This document shows positions 43,920 through 52,888 of a DNA stretch of 64,000 nt, in pieces. The stretch covers positions 1 to 64,000 of the forward strand of contig NZ_JRPA02000010.1 of assembly GCF_000765675.1 (NCBI RefSeq), in the 5' to 3' direction. Source of the DNA: Helicobacter sp. MIT 05-5294 (GTDB lineage Bacteria > Campylobacterota > Campylobacteria > Campylobacterales > Helicobacteraceae). Under the pieces are notes generated by a model, which worked only from the letters and a program-made list of their open reading frames with translations, was not told the DNA's origin and made no database searches. Positions within the stretch are counted from its first letter, which is position 1; each line of letters starts with the position of its first letter. A program made the position numbers and the translations under genes.

Positions 43920-45077
43920 ATGTTAAAACAAAGAAATCAGCGTTTTGATAAAAGTGGAAGATTGATTAAAGATAAGTATTATCTAGGAAATCTTTTAGTG
44001 TTTAAGTATATTGTGTCTTACCCCGATGCACCAAACGATTTTCCAAGTGCTACAACTTGGCTGTTTGGAATTTTGCCTTTGGGAAAAATCAATATAACAA
44101 GCGAAATGCTCCTAAGTAAAAGTGTGCGGGGGGGGGGGCGTAAAAGTAAAAAATATTTTCTTGATGCCTCACACCCTATGGCACAAGATATAGCTAAAAG
44201 CACCTATCAAGACAATGTAAAGGAGAATATAGAGAGGCTTTGCGCTGGTTTAGATGAACAAAGCGTTCAATGCGTTAATAGAATCCTTGCAAGATTAAAG
44301 ATGTCTTATAGCGTGAAAGATAAGAGAATATATCGCCTGACTTCAGAAGAAAAAGAGGTATTGCAAGAAATTGAGCAAGAATTTTATCCTAATATTATCC
44401 CCCTTAAAGATTGTTATTTTTATAATGGATTCTTTTTGCCCAAAGGGGATTTGGTGGAGTTTGGGGTGAGCGTGTTTTGGCACAATCATGGATTGACAAA
44501 TATTAAGCACTGGGATAGAATCGCAGATAAAAATATCATTGATGTGGGCGGCTTTATCGGAGACAGCGCACTCATTTTGCAAAAATATACAAAAGCAAAA
44601 ATTTATTCTTTTGAGGCTTTGAGCGACAATTATGATTTAATGCTAAAAACTATCATTCTAAACAAAACAGACAAGATTATTCCAATCAAAAAAGCATTGG
44701 GAGCGGAGTTTGATAAGTTAAAAATTTACAAATATGGTTCGGGTTCAAGTATGGCAATAGCAAAGAGTGAGGATTACGAAGAGGTAGAGGTTATAACTTT
44801 GGATTCTTTTGTGCAAGAAAATGACATTAAAGTAGGCTTCATCAAAGTGGATATTGAGGGTTTTGAAATGCCATTTTTGCAAGGCGCATTAGAAACGATA
44901 AAAGCTCAAAAACCTGCAATGCTGCTAAGCATTTATCATCAAGCAAGTGATTTTTTTGGCATTAAGCCATTTTTAGAAGATTTGGGATTGGGATATAAGT
45001 TTAAGGTATATAAGCCAATAGATAGGAGTGTATCTGGAGAGACTTGTTTATTTTGCGAGGTGGATTCTGAATCTTAG
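43920..45077 (+). CDS. FkbM-family methyltransferase, phase-variable (G11)
   Basis: A 385-residue protein. Residues ~205-370 form an FkbM-type SAM methyltransferase: NIIDVGGFIGDSALILQKY, IYSFEALSDNYDLM, VITLDSFV and FIKVDIEGFEMPFLQGA. These O-methylate sugars in surface polysaccharides. The first ~70 residues are a separate small region (LLVFKYIVSYPDAPNDF...), followed by VRGGGR at 69-74 from a G11 tract. G10 or G12 gives an early stop (TAA directly after G12), well before the catalytic part; it is ON here. The ATG immediately follows the TAG of the preceding gene, so translation is probably coupled. Confidence 0.87.
   Translation: MLKQRNQRFDKSGRLIKDKYYLGNLLVFKYIVSYPDAPNDFPSATTWLFGILPLGKINITSEMLLSKSVRGGGRKSKKYFLDASHPMAQDIAKSTYQDNVKENIERLCAGLDEQSVQCVNRILARLKMSYSVKDKRIYRLTSEEKEVLQEIEQEFYPNIIPLKDCYFYNGFFLPKGDLVEFGVSVFWHNHGLTNIKHWDRIADKNIIDVGGFIGDSALILQKYTKAKIYSFEALSDNYDLMLKTIILNKTDKIIPIKKALGAEFDKLKIYKYGSGSSMAIAKSEDYEEVEVITLDSFVQENDIKVGFIKVDIEGFEMPFLQGALETIKAQKPAMLLSIYHQASDFFGIKPFLEDLGLGYKFKVYKPIDRSVSGETCLFCEVDSES
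44128..44138 (+). repeat. Intragenic G11 tract in the FkbM gene
   Basis: GTGC followed by eleven G and C, the same local context as the tract at 43345, again encoding Val-Arg-Gly-Gly-Gly. Confidence 0.92.
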
Positions 45078-45247
45078 GGTTTGGCTTGTTTGATATGTTT
45101 TTATGATGTTTATTTATAATTTTTGTTTAAATTGTAAACCATATCACCGCTACTCGCTTTACGCGGAGTTTTTAAGATTAAATACTTTTGAAGAAGTTAG
45201 ATTAAAATAGTGATAGTTTTGCCTCTTTCCGTTATGGTATAACTCTT

Positions 45248-46819
45248 TCACTCCGCCACTGCATACGCCCTAGTTTCGCGTATGACGCTTACTTTGACTT
45301 CGCCGGGATATTGCACTTGCGATTCTATATCTTTGGCGATTTCTTTGGCAAGGACATAGGATTCTTCATCGCTAATATCCTCGGATTTGACAATCACACG
45401 CACTTCACGCCCTGCGTTTATCGCATAGGCGTGGAGGACGCCTATTTTGGAAGTTGCGATTTTCTCTATTTCACTGACGCGTCTTAGGTAGTTTTCTAGC
45501 ACTTCGCGTCTCGCGCCCGGACGCGCCGCAGAGAGGGCATCAGCAGCACAAACCGCCGCGGCTTCTATGCTTTTAATCTCCTCATCGCCGTGATGAGAAA
45601 GAATTGTATTAAGCACCACCGGGTGTTCGTTGTAGCGTCTTGCGATTTCTGCGCCAAGCTCCACATGTGTGCCTTTGAAGTCGTGCGTTCGGGCTTTGCC
45701 GATGTCGTGCAGCAATCCCGCACGTGTAGCAAGCATACAATCCCCGCCAAGTTCCGCAGCAATCAATCCTGCTAAATTTGCGACTTCCAAACTATGCGCC
45801 AAAGCATTTTGCCCATAACTCGCACGATAGCGCAGCCTGCCAATGAGCCTTTTGATTTCTGGGTGGATTCCATTAAGTCCCAAATCTAGCACGACGCGTT
45901 CACCCTCTTGATAGATGTTTTCTTCAAAATCTTCAAAGCATTTTTGATAAATCTCTTCAATCCGCGCGGGTTGAATCCGCCCATCTTCTACTAAGCGGTT
46001 GATAGTTTCTACCGCAATTGCGCGTCGGTAGAGGTTGTGGGAGCTAACGATAATCACATTGGGTGTATCATCAATAATAATATCCACGCCACAAATCATT
46101 TCCAAACATTTGATATTGCGCCCCTCTTTGCCGATGATTCGGGCTTTTAAATCATCATTTGGCAACACAATCGTATGGATAAGTCTCTCTGCGGCAAACT
46201 CCCCCGCAAAGCGCGAAGTGGCGACGGCTAAGATATAGTTCGCTTTGGCTTTGGCTTCTTCTTTGGCGTTGAGTTCTTGTTCTCTAATGATTTTGGCGCA
46301 TTCTCGCTTCACTTCTTCTTTGGTGCGTTCTAAAAGCATAGTTTTCGCTTCGTTTTTGGTTAAATGTGCGACTTTGGAGAGATTTTGCGTAAGTTCTTCT
46401 AGTTTGCGTTGGTAGGTGTTTTTGATTTTTTTAAGTGCGTCTTGCTCTGCAAAAAGCGCGTTGCGGTCTTTGCTAAGCATTTGTTTCTCATTTTCAAGCT
46501 TACAAAATTCTCTTTCAATGCGCTGCGATTCTCTTAGCTTTTCTTTTTCAAAAGTCAGCAGGTTTGATTCATATTCCTTGAGGATTCTAGCACCCTCTCT
46601 TTCGCATTTTTCTTTGGTTTCTATTTCAATATCTTTTGCTTTGATTTTGGATTCTTGGAGGAACTTCTCCGCCTCGTATTCTATCGCCTTTGCCTTTGCT
46701 TTGGCTTGTTCTAGCAAAACTTCAGAGTTTGCGCGTGAGAGTTTGCGAGAAATAAGATAACTACCGCCTCCCGCAATCACAGCAGATAATATAGAACCTG
46801 TAACAACCCATGTAATCAT
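45248..46819 (-). CDS. rny: Ribonuclease Y
   Basis: A membrane-anchored endoribonuclease that starts mRNA decay. The 523-residue protein has an N-terminal membrane segment (about 5-24), a long coiled coil (about 30-190), a KH domain with IIGKEGRNIKCLEMICGVDIII, and an HD domain with HSLEVANLAG and LLHDIGKA. The ATG at 46819 has AAGGA seven bases upstream; a TTG fourteen codons earlier gives an implausible N-terminus. Monocistronic. It bounds the glycan island on the right. Confidence 0.96.
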   Translation of the reverse strand: MITWVVTGSILSAVIAGGGSYLISRKLSRANSEVLLEQAKAKAKAIEYEAEKFLQESKIKAKDIEIETKEKCEREGARILKEYESNLLTFEKEKLRESQRIEREFCKLENEKQMLSKDRNALFAEQDALKKIKNTYQRKLEELTQNLSKVAHLTKNEAKTMLLERTKEEVKRECAKIIREQELNAKEEAKAKANYILAVATSRFAGEFAAERLIHTIVLPNDDLKARIIGKEGRNIKCLEMICGVDIIIDDTPNVIIVSSHNLYRRAIAVETINRLVEDGRIQPARIEEIYQKCFEDFEENIYQEGERVVLDLGLNGIHPEIKRLIGRLRYRASYGQNALAHSLEVANLAGLIAAELGGDCMLATRAGLLHDIGKARTHDFKGTHVELGAEIARRYNEHPVVLNTILSHHGDEEIKSIEAAAVCAADALSAARPGARREVLENYLRRVSEIEKIATSKIGVLHAYAINAGREVRVIVKSEDISDEESYVLAKEIAKDIESQVQYPGEVKVSVIRETRAYAVAE

Positions 46820-47000
46820 TATTATGTCCTTAAAATAGTTGGGAGCAAAGAATCTAAGCAATCCAATTTATTATAGATTTGGAGAAATTTATGATTTAAA
46901 ATTTGTAAGTTTAAACTTGCTACCCTAAACTTCAATGATAATTTTTTGTTTTATATTTTTTGAATCTTTTGAAAGTTTATTTTACTCTTTTTTTGTTTAA

Positions 47001-47636
47001 TCATAGGTTAAGCAATGGTTTGTGGGATTCCGCAATAGAATCTGGAAAATGGCATTGCTGTGGCGTAATCAACAAATCTCCCCTAATATCATAATCTTGC
47101 GTGATGATGGTTTTGGCGTAGTTGAAATGGCGACAGATAAAAAGAATCTTTGGGGATTGGTGCGTGTTTTCTCTAGAAGCAAAAAACCTATCATACATTC
47201 CTTTTCCAAATCCTACGCGCCTAAAGCTTTTATCTATTCCAAGCACAGGGACGATAGCGCAGTCTATTTTGAGGTGCAAACAAGAATTGCTAGATTCATA
47301 CACGCCAAAGGTCTTTTTGTGCAATGGAAGCCGAAATTTCACAGCTTTGAAACTCTCACCACACATCAAAGGACAGCAAACGCGAATCCCTCTTTGTCTG
47401 CGGAAGAATCCTAAAAGCTTCCTCGTATCAAACTCCAAAGGAAGCGGCAGAAAGAAAAGCAAATTCATCGGTCGTTTATGGTGGCGTTTGTGGAATCCTA
47501 TTTCTTCTTGCAGGATTTTTTTAAGGTGTTTTTGGATTCTATAATCTAGTGCGTAAAGATTCCCGCGCAATTTGGTTTTTTGTAAGTTTGCTTTGAATGT
47601 TTTGCGATAAATTGCTTTTAGGTTTTCTGATTCCAA
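47001..47636 (-). CDS. 5-formyltetrahydrofolate cyclo-ligase
   Basis: Converts 5-formyl-THF to 5,10-methenyl-THF with ATP. The 211-residue protein has an N-terminal helix with basic residues, VCCPLMCG and the conserved substrate loop in VGFGKGMYDRFF (family form GxGxGYYDR, here with Met for the first Tyr). It overlaps the upstream membrane-protein gene by 19 bp. Moderately divergent from model enzymes. Confidence 0.82.
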   Translation of the reverse strand: MESENLKAIYRKTFKANLQKTKLRGNLYALDYRIQKHLKKILQEEIGFHKRHHKRPMNLLFFLPLPLEFDTRKLLGFFRRQRGIRVCCPLMCGESFKAVKFRLPLHKKTFGVYESSNSCLHLKIDCAIVPVLGIDKSFRRVGFGKGMYDRFFASRENTHQSPKILFICRHFNYAKTIITQDYDIRGDLLITPQQCHFPDSIAESHKPLLNL

Positions 47637-48223
47637 TTTCGCGATTCCATTTGAGAAAAAGATTTTTTAAACGCGCAAAAAAGCGTGAAAAATACAGCAC
47701 ATTGTAGCAAAACTAGCAAAAAATGTATGTAGTAAATTTGCGTTTTCTTATCTAAGATTCCAAAAATTTCCAAGATTCCATAGAAACAAAACGCGATTCC
47801 TAGCCCTAAAATATAGCCGAGTTGTTTGCGCTTATCTAGCTTAGATAGAATCGTTTTGTGTGCGAAAATCAGCGTCTCTGCGCGTCCTAAATAATCCCCA
47901 AAAATAAAGGTGATTTGATAAAGCGTGTAGATAAGAAGCGCACCAAAAAGCGTATTAGGAAAGAGCAAATAAGCAAACAGATACAAAAACGGCACGATTT
48001 CTAAACATAAAAGAATTGTGCAATAAGGCTTGATTTGCAGAATCCTCGCATAAAAAAATGTCAAAATCCACGCACACAAAGCAAGTGCGATTCCGCCAAT
48101 GGAATAGACTTTGGGATTCAAAGGGGCATAGATGATAAAAATCGTCCCCAATGAAACTCCCAAAAAGAGGGAGTTTAGGAGTTTATAGACAAGGTAGAAT
48201 CGCAAATGGATTTTAGGATTCAT
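47618..48223 (-). CDS. Multi-pass membrane protein, unknown
   Basis: A 201-residue protein with about six hydrophobic segments spread from residue 10 to 185, a short charged C-terminus and no motif I recognise. It overlaps the folate gene by 19 bp and lies 64 bp downstream of the TonB-dependent receptor gene on the same strand, so it may be co-transcribed with either. Confidence 0.7.
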   Translation of the reverse strand: MNPKIHLRFYLVYKLLNSLFLGVSLGTIFIIYAPLNPKVYSIGGIALALCAWILTFFYARILQIKPYCTILLCLEIVPFLYLFAYLLFPNTLFGALLIYTLYQITFIFGDYLGRAETLIFAHKTILSKLDKRKQLGYILGLGIAFCFYGILEIFGILDKKTQIYYIHFLLVLLQCAVFFTLFCAFKKSFSQMESRNWNQKT

Positions 48224-48287
48224 CGTGCTTTGCTTTGGGCTGGATTTGGGTTTTTGGAATGGTTTTGCTTCATTTAGGAATCCTTGC

Positions 48288-50240
48288 TTACCAAGTGTAT
48301 TTTATCCCGCCACCAAAGACGCGTTCAAACTCATAAGGATAATATCCGCCACTTACAACAATCGCGTTTTTATGGTCTGTGAGATTCTGCACATAGGCGT
48401 AAATTTCAAAACTTTTAAGCGTATAACTCGCATTTAAGTTTAGGCTTTGGTAGTTTGGGGATTTGGTTAGACGATTGTCAAAATCATTATAATCATACAT
48501 TTTAGAACCATATTTATAGGAGATTCCAAGATTAAGCTGTGCAATAGGCAAATAATTTAGACTTGCACTTAGTGTGTGTTTGGAAACTCCCGGAATCGTA
48601 TTGCCTTGATATGCGCCACTTCGTATTGTGGAATCCACATAAGCATAGCTAAGACGCGAATAAACTTGTGAGCTAAAATGCGTGGTGAAGTTCGCCTCAC
48701 CACCGATTCGGCGTGTTTTTCCTAAGCTTTTGTTTTGAAAGGTTATTGCCTCATAATACGCTTCATCTTTGCCGTTGATATAAAAAAGATTCCCGCTTAA
48801 CTCGTGGATTCCGAAGATAGTCTTTGAGCCGATTTGATAGGTGTCAAAAGTCGCAGTATCCATGAGGGGATTTAAATTGCCTTGCCAATCAAAAAAATAA
48901 TCCACATTTGGCACGACAAAACTGCGAGAATATGAGGCAAAAAGCGCGGTTTGAGGGGTTAAATTGTGGTGGATTCCAAGTTCCCCGCCCCACAAATTAT
49001 CGCTTTGGGATTCGTTTGTCTTAGAAATCACTCTTTGCGTGGAGATTCCAGCGTTGATTGTAGAATCCCCGAAATATTTTTCACCATTAAGATAGAGCAA
49101 CATACTATCAACTTGCGCCTTTGCGCCTGTGTTTTGCAGTCGCTCGTCTTTTTTGAGCGTCCCGCCAATTTCAGCAAGGTAAGAGTTGTTTCTGTAAGAG
49201 GAGTTGAAGTCTCCAAAGAATCCCTTGCCATCGTATTGGTTGTTGAAGTTGATATATTCGCTTTCACTGCGATTCCCGCCAAAATTCACATCAGTTATAA
49301 TTCCAGAATCGCTAAAATTTGTGAAGCCTAAACTATAAAGCAAATCCCAACGCTTTTGGTGCGTGAAAGTATCTCCGCCCCAAGCAGAGGGCAAAGGGGC
49401 AAGTGTCGGGTCTTTTTCAAATTGCGCTTTGGTGAGTGGGTTTGCATACTTTATCGCGTATTTGGAATAGTTGAGGTTGGATTTGAGAAGTGTAGAATCA
49501 CTTGCTTGATAAAATGCAGTGATTCCGCCGTTTTTGTTATAACTTCCGTCTTTTTCCTCACTTCCTTGCGTGATTTTCCTTGAGCCTTCATTGTGCTGGT
49601 ATTGTCCATACACTCCGATATTCAAAGTATCTCTAACTTCTCGCGCGAAAAACTGCGAGTTTAGCGTGTCATAACTTGCATAGCCAACATTAAGTGCGCC
49701 ACCTTTGGTGCGTTTGGTGGTGATTTTTAGGATTCCACTTGTTGCGCCATTGCCATATTTGGTTGTGCCTTTGCCCTTGAATATTTCTATTTTTTCAATA
49801 GAATCTAGCGGGATAGAGCTTAGAGAGACGGGTGCGCTATCAATGTTGTCTAAACGCATTCCATCGACAATAATGGCGAGGTTTTTATGCCCATTTTGTC
49901 CAAACCCGCGCAAATCAATGTTTGCAGTGTAAGGATTGCCGTAGTTTGTCGTGATTTTAAGTAGAGAATGGGTGTTTAAGAAGTCATAGATATTTCGAGC
50001 ATTGGATTGTGCAATCTCTCGTGCGTCAAATTCTTCTTTGAAATCCGCATTCTCCACAAACTCTTGTCTGTGGGCGATAGAAAGCTTTAAATCTTGAGAT
50101 GCGACAAGATTTGACTTTTCATTAAGTGCGACATTTTGGCTTTGCGCTAGAAGTGCGCTATTGAGTGCCAAAATCGCAGCAAGAGAAAAGTATCGCTTTC
50201 TAAACCCTTTAGGATAAAGATTTTTGTGGCTGTGTTTCAT
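48288..50240 (-). CDS. TonB-dependent outer-membrane receptor
   Basis: An outer-membrane beta-barrel that imports an iron chelate, cobalamin or another ligand using TonB energy. The 650-residue protein has a signal peptide (about 1-32), a plug domain with IDLRGFGQNGHKNLAIIVDG and YGNGATSGILKITTKR, a barrel of alternating strands and the terminal aromatic residue Trp. No clear TonB box is visible between the signal and the plug. Its length suits small siderophore or vitamin receptors; the ligand is not predictable by eye. Confidence 0.92.
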   Translation of the reverse strand: MKHSHKNLYPKGFRKRYFSLAAILALNSALLAQSQNVALNEKSNLVASQDLKLSIAHRQEFVENADFKEEFDAREIAQSNARNIYDFLNTHSLLKITTNYGNPYTANIDLRGFGQNGHKNLAIIVDGMRLDNIDSAPVSLSSIPLDSIEKIEIFKGKGTTKYGNGATSGILKITTKRTKGGALNVGYASYDTLNSQFFAREVRDTLNIGVYGQYQHNEGSRKITQGSEEKDGSYNKNGGITAFYQASDSTLLKSNLNYSKYAIKYANPLTKAQFEKDPTLAPLPSAWGGDTFTHQKRWDLLYSLGFTNFSDSGIITDVNFGGNRSESEYINFNNQYDGKGFFGDFNSSYRNNSYLAEIGGTLKKDERLQNTGAKAQVDSMLLYLNGEKYFGDSTINAGISTQRVISKTNESQSDNLWGGELGIHHNLTPQTALFASYSRSFVVPNVDYFFDWQGNLNPLMDTATFDTYQIGSKTIFGIHELSGNLFYINGKDEAYYEAITFQNKSLGKTRRIGGEANFTTHFSSQVYSRLSYAYVDSTIRSGAYQGNTIPGVSKHTLSASLNYLPIAQLNLGISYKYGSKMYDYNDFDNRLTKSPNYQSLNLNASYTLKSFEIYAYVQNLTDHKNAIVVSGGYYPYEFERVFGGGIKYTW

Positions 50241-50575
50241 TTGGGAAACCCTTGATATTTAGATTTTTGCAAAGATTTTGAATTTGGAAATCCAAAAAGC
50301 CAAATGTCAAACGCTAAATGGAGCGATGAGATTCTGTCGGAATCCCGCGCCAACTTCCTAAATCCAAAAATCTTTAGCAAGTTGGAATTATAGCCAAAAC
50401 ATTTACGGAATAGATTCTCTGAATGTTGTTTTTGCGGGGTTAAATTTAGGTAGTTTGGGTGTGTGGTTTGGGGGCTAGAGTTTTGCATTGCAGGATTATC
50501 AGGGATTGGCGATTCTTAAATGAGATTCTAAAAATTTAATGGAGGGATAGAATTTTGTAAAATTTGCGTAAAAGT
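50241..50575 (-). promoter_or_regulatory. Long structured leader of the receptor gene
   Basis: On the minus strand TATAAT (50387-50392, preceded by GGC) lies about 147 bases upstream of the receptor ATG. The leader contains CCAACTT...AAGTTGG arms (50350-50385) that can pair. A regulatory RNA or Fur/metal control is possible; I see no canonical cobalamin-riboswitch core. The rest of the gap up to the tRNA promoter shows no gene. Confidence 0.4.
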
Positions 50576-50576
50576 A

Positions 50577-50605
50577 TTGACAATTAAAATAAAAGATAGT
50601 AGAAT
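50577..50605 (+). promoter_or_regulatory. Promoter of the tRNA-tuf cluster
   Basis: TTGACA (50577-50582) and TAGAAT (50600-50605) with a 17-bp spacer, an unusually complete sigma-70 type promoter for this genome, 33 bases before the first tRNA. Confidence 0.8.
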
Positions 50606-50637
50606 CTCATCTCATTTTTATGAAAAATGTAAAAAAT

Positions 50638-50713
50638 GCTGGCGTAGCTCAGTTGGTAGAGCAGCTGCCTTGTAAGCAGCAGGCCGGGGGTTCGAGTCCC
50701 TTTGCCAGCTCCA
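50638..50713 (+). tRNA. tRNA-Thr (TGT)
   Basis: A 76-base cloverleaf with acceptor GCTGGCG/TGCCAGC, anticodon loop CTTGTAA and TTCGAGT T-loop. CCA is encoded. First of a four-tRNA run. Confidence 0.95.
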
Positions 50714-50764
50714 TATTTTATATAATTTTTCAGTGTTTGACCAGTTTTATTGATAATATTTTGG

Positions 50765-50849
<85 letters not shown>

Positions 50850-50857
50850 TAAGCCAT

Positions 50858-50934
50858 GCGGGAGTAGCTCAGTTGGCTAGAGCATCAGCCTTCCAAGCTG
50901 AGGGTCGCGGGTTCGAGCCCCGTTTCCCGCTCCA
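50858..50934 (+). tRNA. tRNA-Gly (TCC)
   Basis: A 77-base cloverleaf, anticodon TCC in CTTCCAA, CCA encoded, starting 8 bases after tRNA-Tyr. Confidence 0.95.
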
Positions 50935-50996
50935 TACTGGGAGCTGATTCTACGAAATCTTAAATTTTAATCAGCAAAACACTTTTAGATTATTAT

Positions 50997-51071
50997 GCCC
51001 ATATAGCTCAGTGGCAGAGCACTTCCTTGGTAAGGAAGAGGCCGGCGGTTCAATCCCGCTTATGGGCTCCA
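50997..51071 (+). tRNA. tRNA-Thr (GGT)
   Basis: A 75-base cloverleaf with acceptor GCCCATA/TATGGGC, anticodon GGT in TTGGTAA, CCA encoded. Together with the TGT tRNA it covers most Thr codons. Confidence 0.95.
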
Positions 51072-51142
51072 GTTTTTCAAAGATTGTGATGGAATTGTAG
51101 AAAATGTTACGATTCTTAATTTTAAAATTGGTAAAAATAGGG

Positions 51143-51148
51143 TAGAAT
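51143..51148 (+). promoter_or_regulatory. Possible -10 box of tuf
   Basis: TAGAAT preceded by GG, 34 bases before the tuf ATG. tuf may also be read through from the tRNA promoter. Confidence 0.45.
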
Positions 51149-51182
51149 TACCGCTATTTAACTTAAAATTTAGGAGAAGCTT

Positions 51183-52382
51183 ATGGCTAAGGAAAAATAC
51201 GTCAAGTCTAAACCCCATGTAAATATCGGAACTATTGGACATGTTGACCACGGCAAAACAACTTTAAGTGCTGCGATTTCTGCTGTTCTATCCACAAAAG
51301 GTCTAGCAGAATTGAAAGATTATGATAATATTGATAACGCTCCAGAAGAAAAAGAGCGCGGTATTACCATTGCAACTTCACACATTGAATACGAAACAGA
51401 AAAACGACACTATGCGCATGTGGATTGTCCCGGACACGCCGACTATGTTAAAAATATGATCACAGGTGCGGCACAAATGGACGGCGCGATTCTTGTTGTT
51501 TCCGCTGCAGATGGTCCTATGCCACAAACGCGTGAGCATATTCTTTTGTCTCGCCAAGTAGGTGTGCCTTATATTGTTGTTTTTATGAATAAACAAGATA
51601 TGGTAGATGACGAAGAATTGTTGGAGTTGGTAGAAATGGAAATCAGAGAGCTTTTATCAAGCTATGAATTCCCTGGAGATGATACACCTATCGTTGCAGG
51701 TTCAGCACTCAAAGCACTAGAAGAAGCAAAATCAGGCACTCTAGGCGAGTGGAGCGAAAAAATTATGAAGCTTATGGACGCAGTAGATGAGTATATCCCA
51801 ACTCCAGAGCGTGAAACAGATAAAACTTTCTTGATGCCTATTGAAGATGTTTTCTCAATCGCAGGTCGTGGAACCGTTGTTACAGGAAGAATCGAAAGAG
51901 GTATCGTAAAAGTTGGTGACGAAATTGAAATCGTAGGAATCCGCCCAACACAAAAAACAACCGTAACAGGCGTTGAAATGTTCAGAAAAGAACTAGATCA
52001 AGGTGAAGCGGGTGATAATGTTGGGGTTCTATTAAGAGGAACTAAAAAAGAAGAAGTAGAAAGAGGTATGGTTCTATGTAAGCCAGCTTCTATCACTCCA
52101 CACAAAAAGTTTGAAGGTGAAATCTATGTTCTTTCTAAAGATGAGGGTGGAAGACATACACCATTCTTCAATGGTTATAGACCACAATTCTATGTTAGAA
52201 CAACAGATATTACAGGATCTATCGCATTGCCAGAGGGCGTAGAAATGGTAATGCCGGGCGATAATATCAAAATTACCGTTGAATTAATCAACCCTATTGC
52301 GCTTGAAGACGGAACTCGCTTTGCGATTCGTGAAGGTGGTAGAACCGTTGGTGCGGGTGTTGTTACAAAAATTATCGAATAG
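51183..52382 (+). CDS. tuf: Elongation factor Tu
   Basis: The GTPase that delivers aminoacyl-tRNA to the ribosome. 399 residues; G1 loop GHVDHGKT (19-26), [12 protein letters not shown] and the C-terminal beta-barrel domains are intact. The only tuf in this window. AGGAG precedes the ATG. Confidence 0.99.
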   Translation: MAKEKYVKSKPHVNIGTIGHVDHGKTTLSAAISAVLSTKGLAELKDYDNIDNAPEEKERGITIATSHIEYETEKRHYAHVDCPGHADYVKNMITGAAQMDGAILVVSAADGPMPQTREHILLSRQVGVPYIVVFMNKQDMVDDEELLELVEMEIRELLSSYEFPGDDTPIVAGSALKALEEAKSGTLGEWSEKIMKLMDAVDEYIPTPERETDKTFLMPIEDVFSIAGRGTVVTGRIERGIVKVGDEIEIVGIRPTQKTTVTGVEMFRKELDQGEAGDNVGVLLRGTKKEEVERGMVLCKPASITPHKKFEGEIYVLSKDEGGRHTPFFNGYRPQFYVRTTDITGSIALPEGVEMVMPGDNIKITVELINPIALEDGTRFAIREGGRTVGAGVVTKIIE

Positions 52383-52390
52383 GCTAAGTT

Positions 52391-52561
52391 ATGGCTAAAG
52401 GTAATCGTGTAAAAATCGGACTCAAATGCTCTGAATGCGGTGACATTAATTACAGCACTGTAAAAAATGCAAAAACCACAACAGAAAAACTGGAGCTTAA
52501 AAAGTTCTGCCCAAGATTAAATAAACATACAATTCACAAAGAAGTGAAGTTAAAAAGCTAA
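52391..52561 (+). CDS. rpmG: 50S ribosomal protein L33
   Basis: A 56-residue protein 8 bp after tuf. It has the CxxC pair C13/C16 and a third Cys at position 40 in FCPRLNKH. The fourth zinc ligand of the full C+ form is replaced by Leu43, so the site is incomplete. The core [19 protein letters not shown] matches the L33 family well. Confidence 0.95.
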   Translation: MAKGNRVKIGLKCSECGDINYSTVKNAKTTTEKLELKKFCPRLNKHTIHKEVKLKS

Positions 52562-52576
52562 GGGGATTCCCCTTAG
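52558..52576. other. Perfect hairpin between rpmG and tRNA-Trp
   Basis: CTAAGGGG-ATT-CCCCTTAG, an 8-bp perfect stem overlapping the rpmG stop codon, with no T run. It could be an RNA-processing or mRNA-stabilising structure separating the mRNA from the tRNA 8 bases later. Confidence 0.55.
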
Positions 52577-52583
52577 TGATTAT

Positions 52584-52659
52584 AGGTCAGTAGCTCCAAT
52601 GGTAGAGCGTCGGTCTCCAAAACCGAATGTTGGGGGTTCGAGTCCCTCCTGGCCTGCCA
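52584..52659 (+). tRNA. tRNA-Trp (CCA)
   Basis: A 76-base cloverleaf, acceptor AGGTCAG/CTGGCCT, anticodon loop TCTCCAA (CCA), CCA encoded. Placed between rpmG and secE, as is usual in Campylobacterota. Confidence 0.95.
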
Positions 52660-52690
52660 TTTTTTGGAATAAAGAGAGACAAACAAAGTT

Positions 52691-52870
52691 ATGAAAAAAC
52701 TGATTACCTATTATAGATTATCCAAAGAAGAACTATCTAAAGTTATCTTTCCTACTAAAGAACAAGTGAGAAATGCTTTTATTTCTGTCGTTGTTGTTGT
52801 AACGGTTATTGCTCTATTTTTGGCGTTGGTTGATTTCATACTTGGTGGTTTTGTTTCAAGTATTTTATAA
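52691..52870 (+). CDS. secE: Preprotein translocase subunit SecE
   Basis: A 59-residue minimal SecE: an amphipathic helix with LSKVIFPTKEQVRNA (the SecE signature around residues 16-30) and a single membrane segment (about 31-54). It clamps SecY in the inner-membrane translocon. It sits between tRNA-Trp and nusG. Confidence 0.95.
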   Translation: MKKLITYYRLSKEELSKVIFPTKEQVRNAFISVVVVVTVIALFLALVDFILGGFVSSIL

Positions 52871-52888
52871 TTATTTTAGGATTTGTTT

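Noticed and set aside
45078-45247. Terminator with CCGC/GCGG arms between the FkbM gene and rny.
   Set aside because: The stem is only about four base pairs with a long loop; it is not convincing.
50241-50400. Cobalamin riboswitch in the leader of the TonB-dependent receptor.
   Set aside because: The leader can fold, but I cannot find the conserved cobalamin-riboswitch core; a covariance-model search would decide.
50237-50488. An 83-codon minus-strand frame upstream of the TonB-dependent receptor.
   Set aside because: It contains the likely receptor -10 box and the structured leader, and its composition is unlike a protein of this genome.
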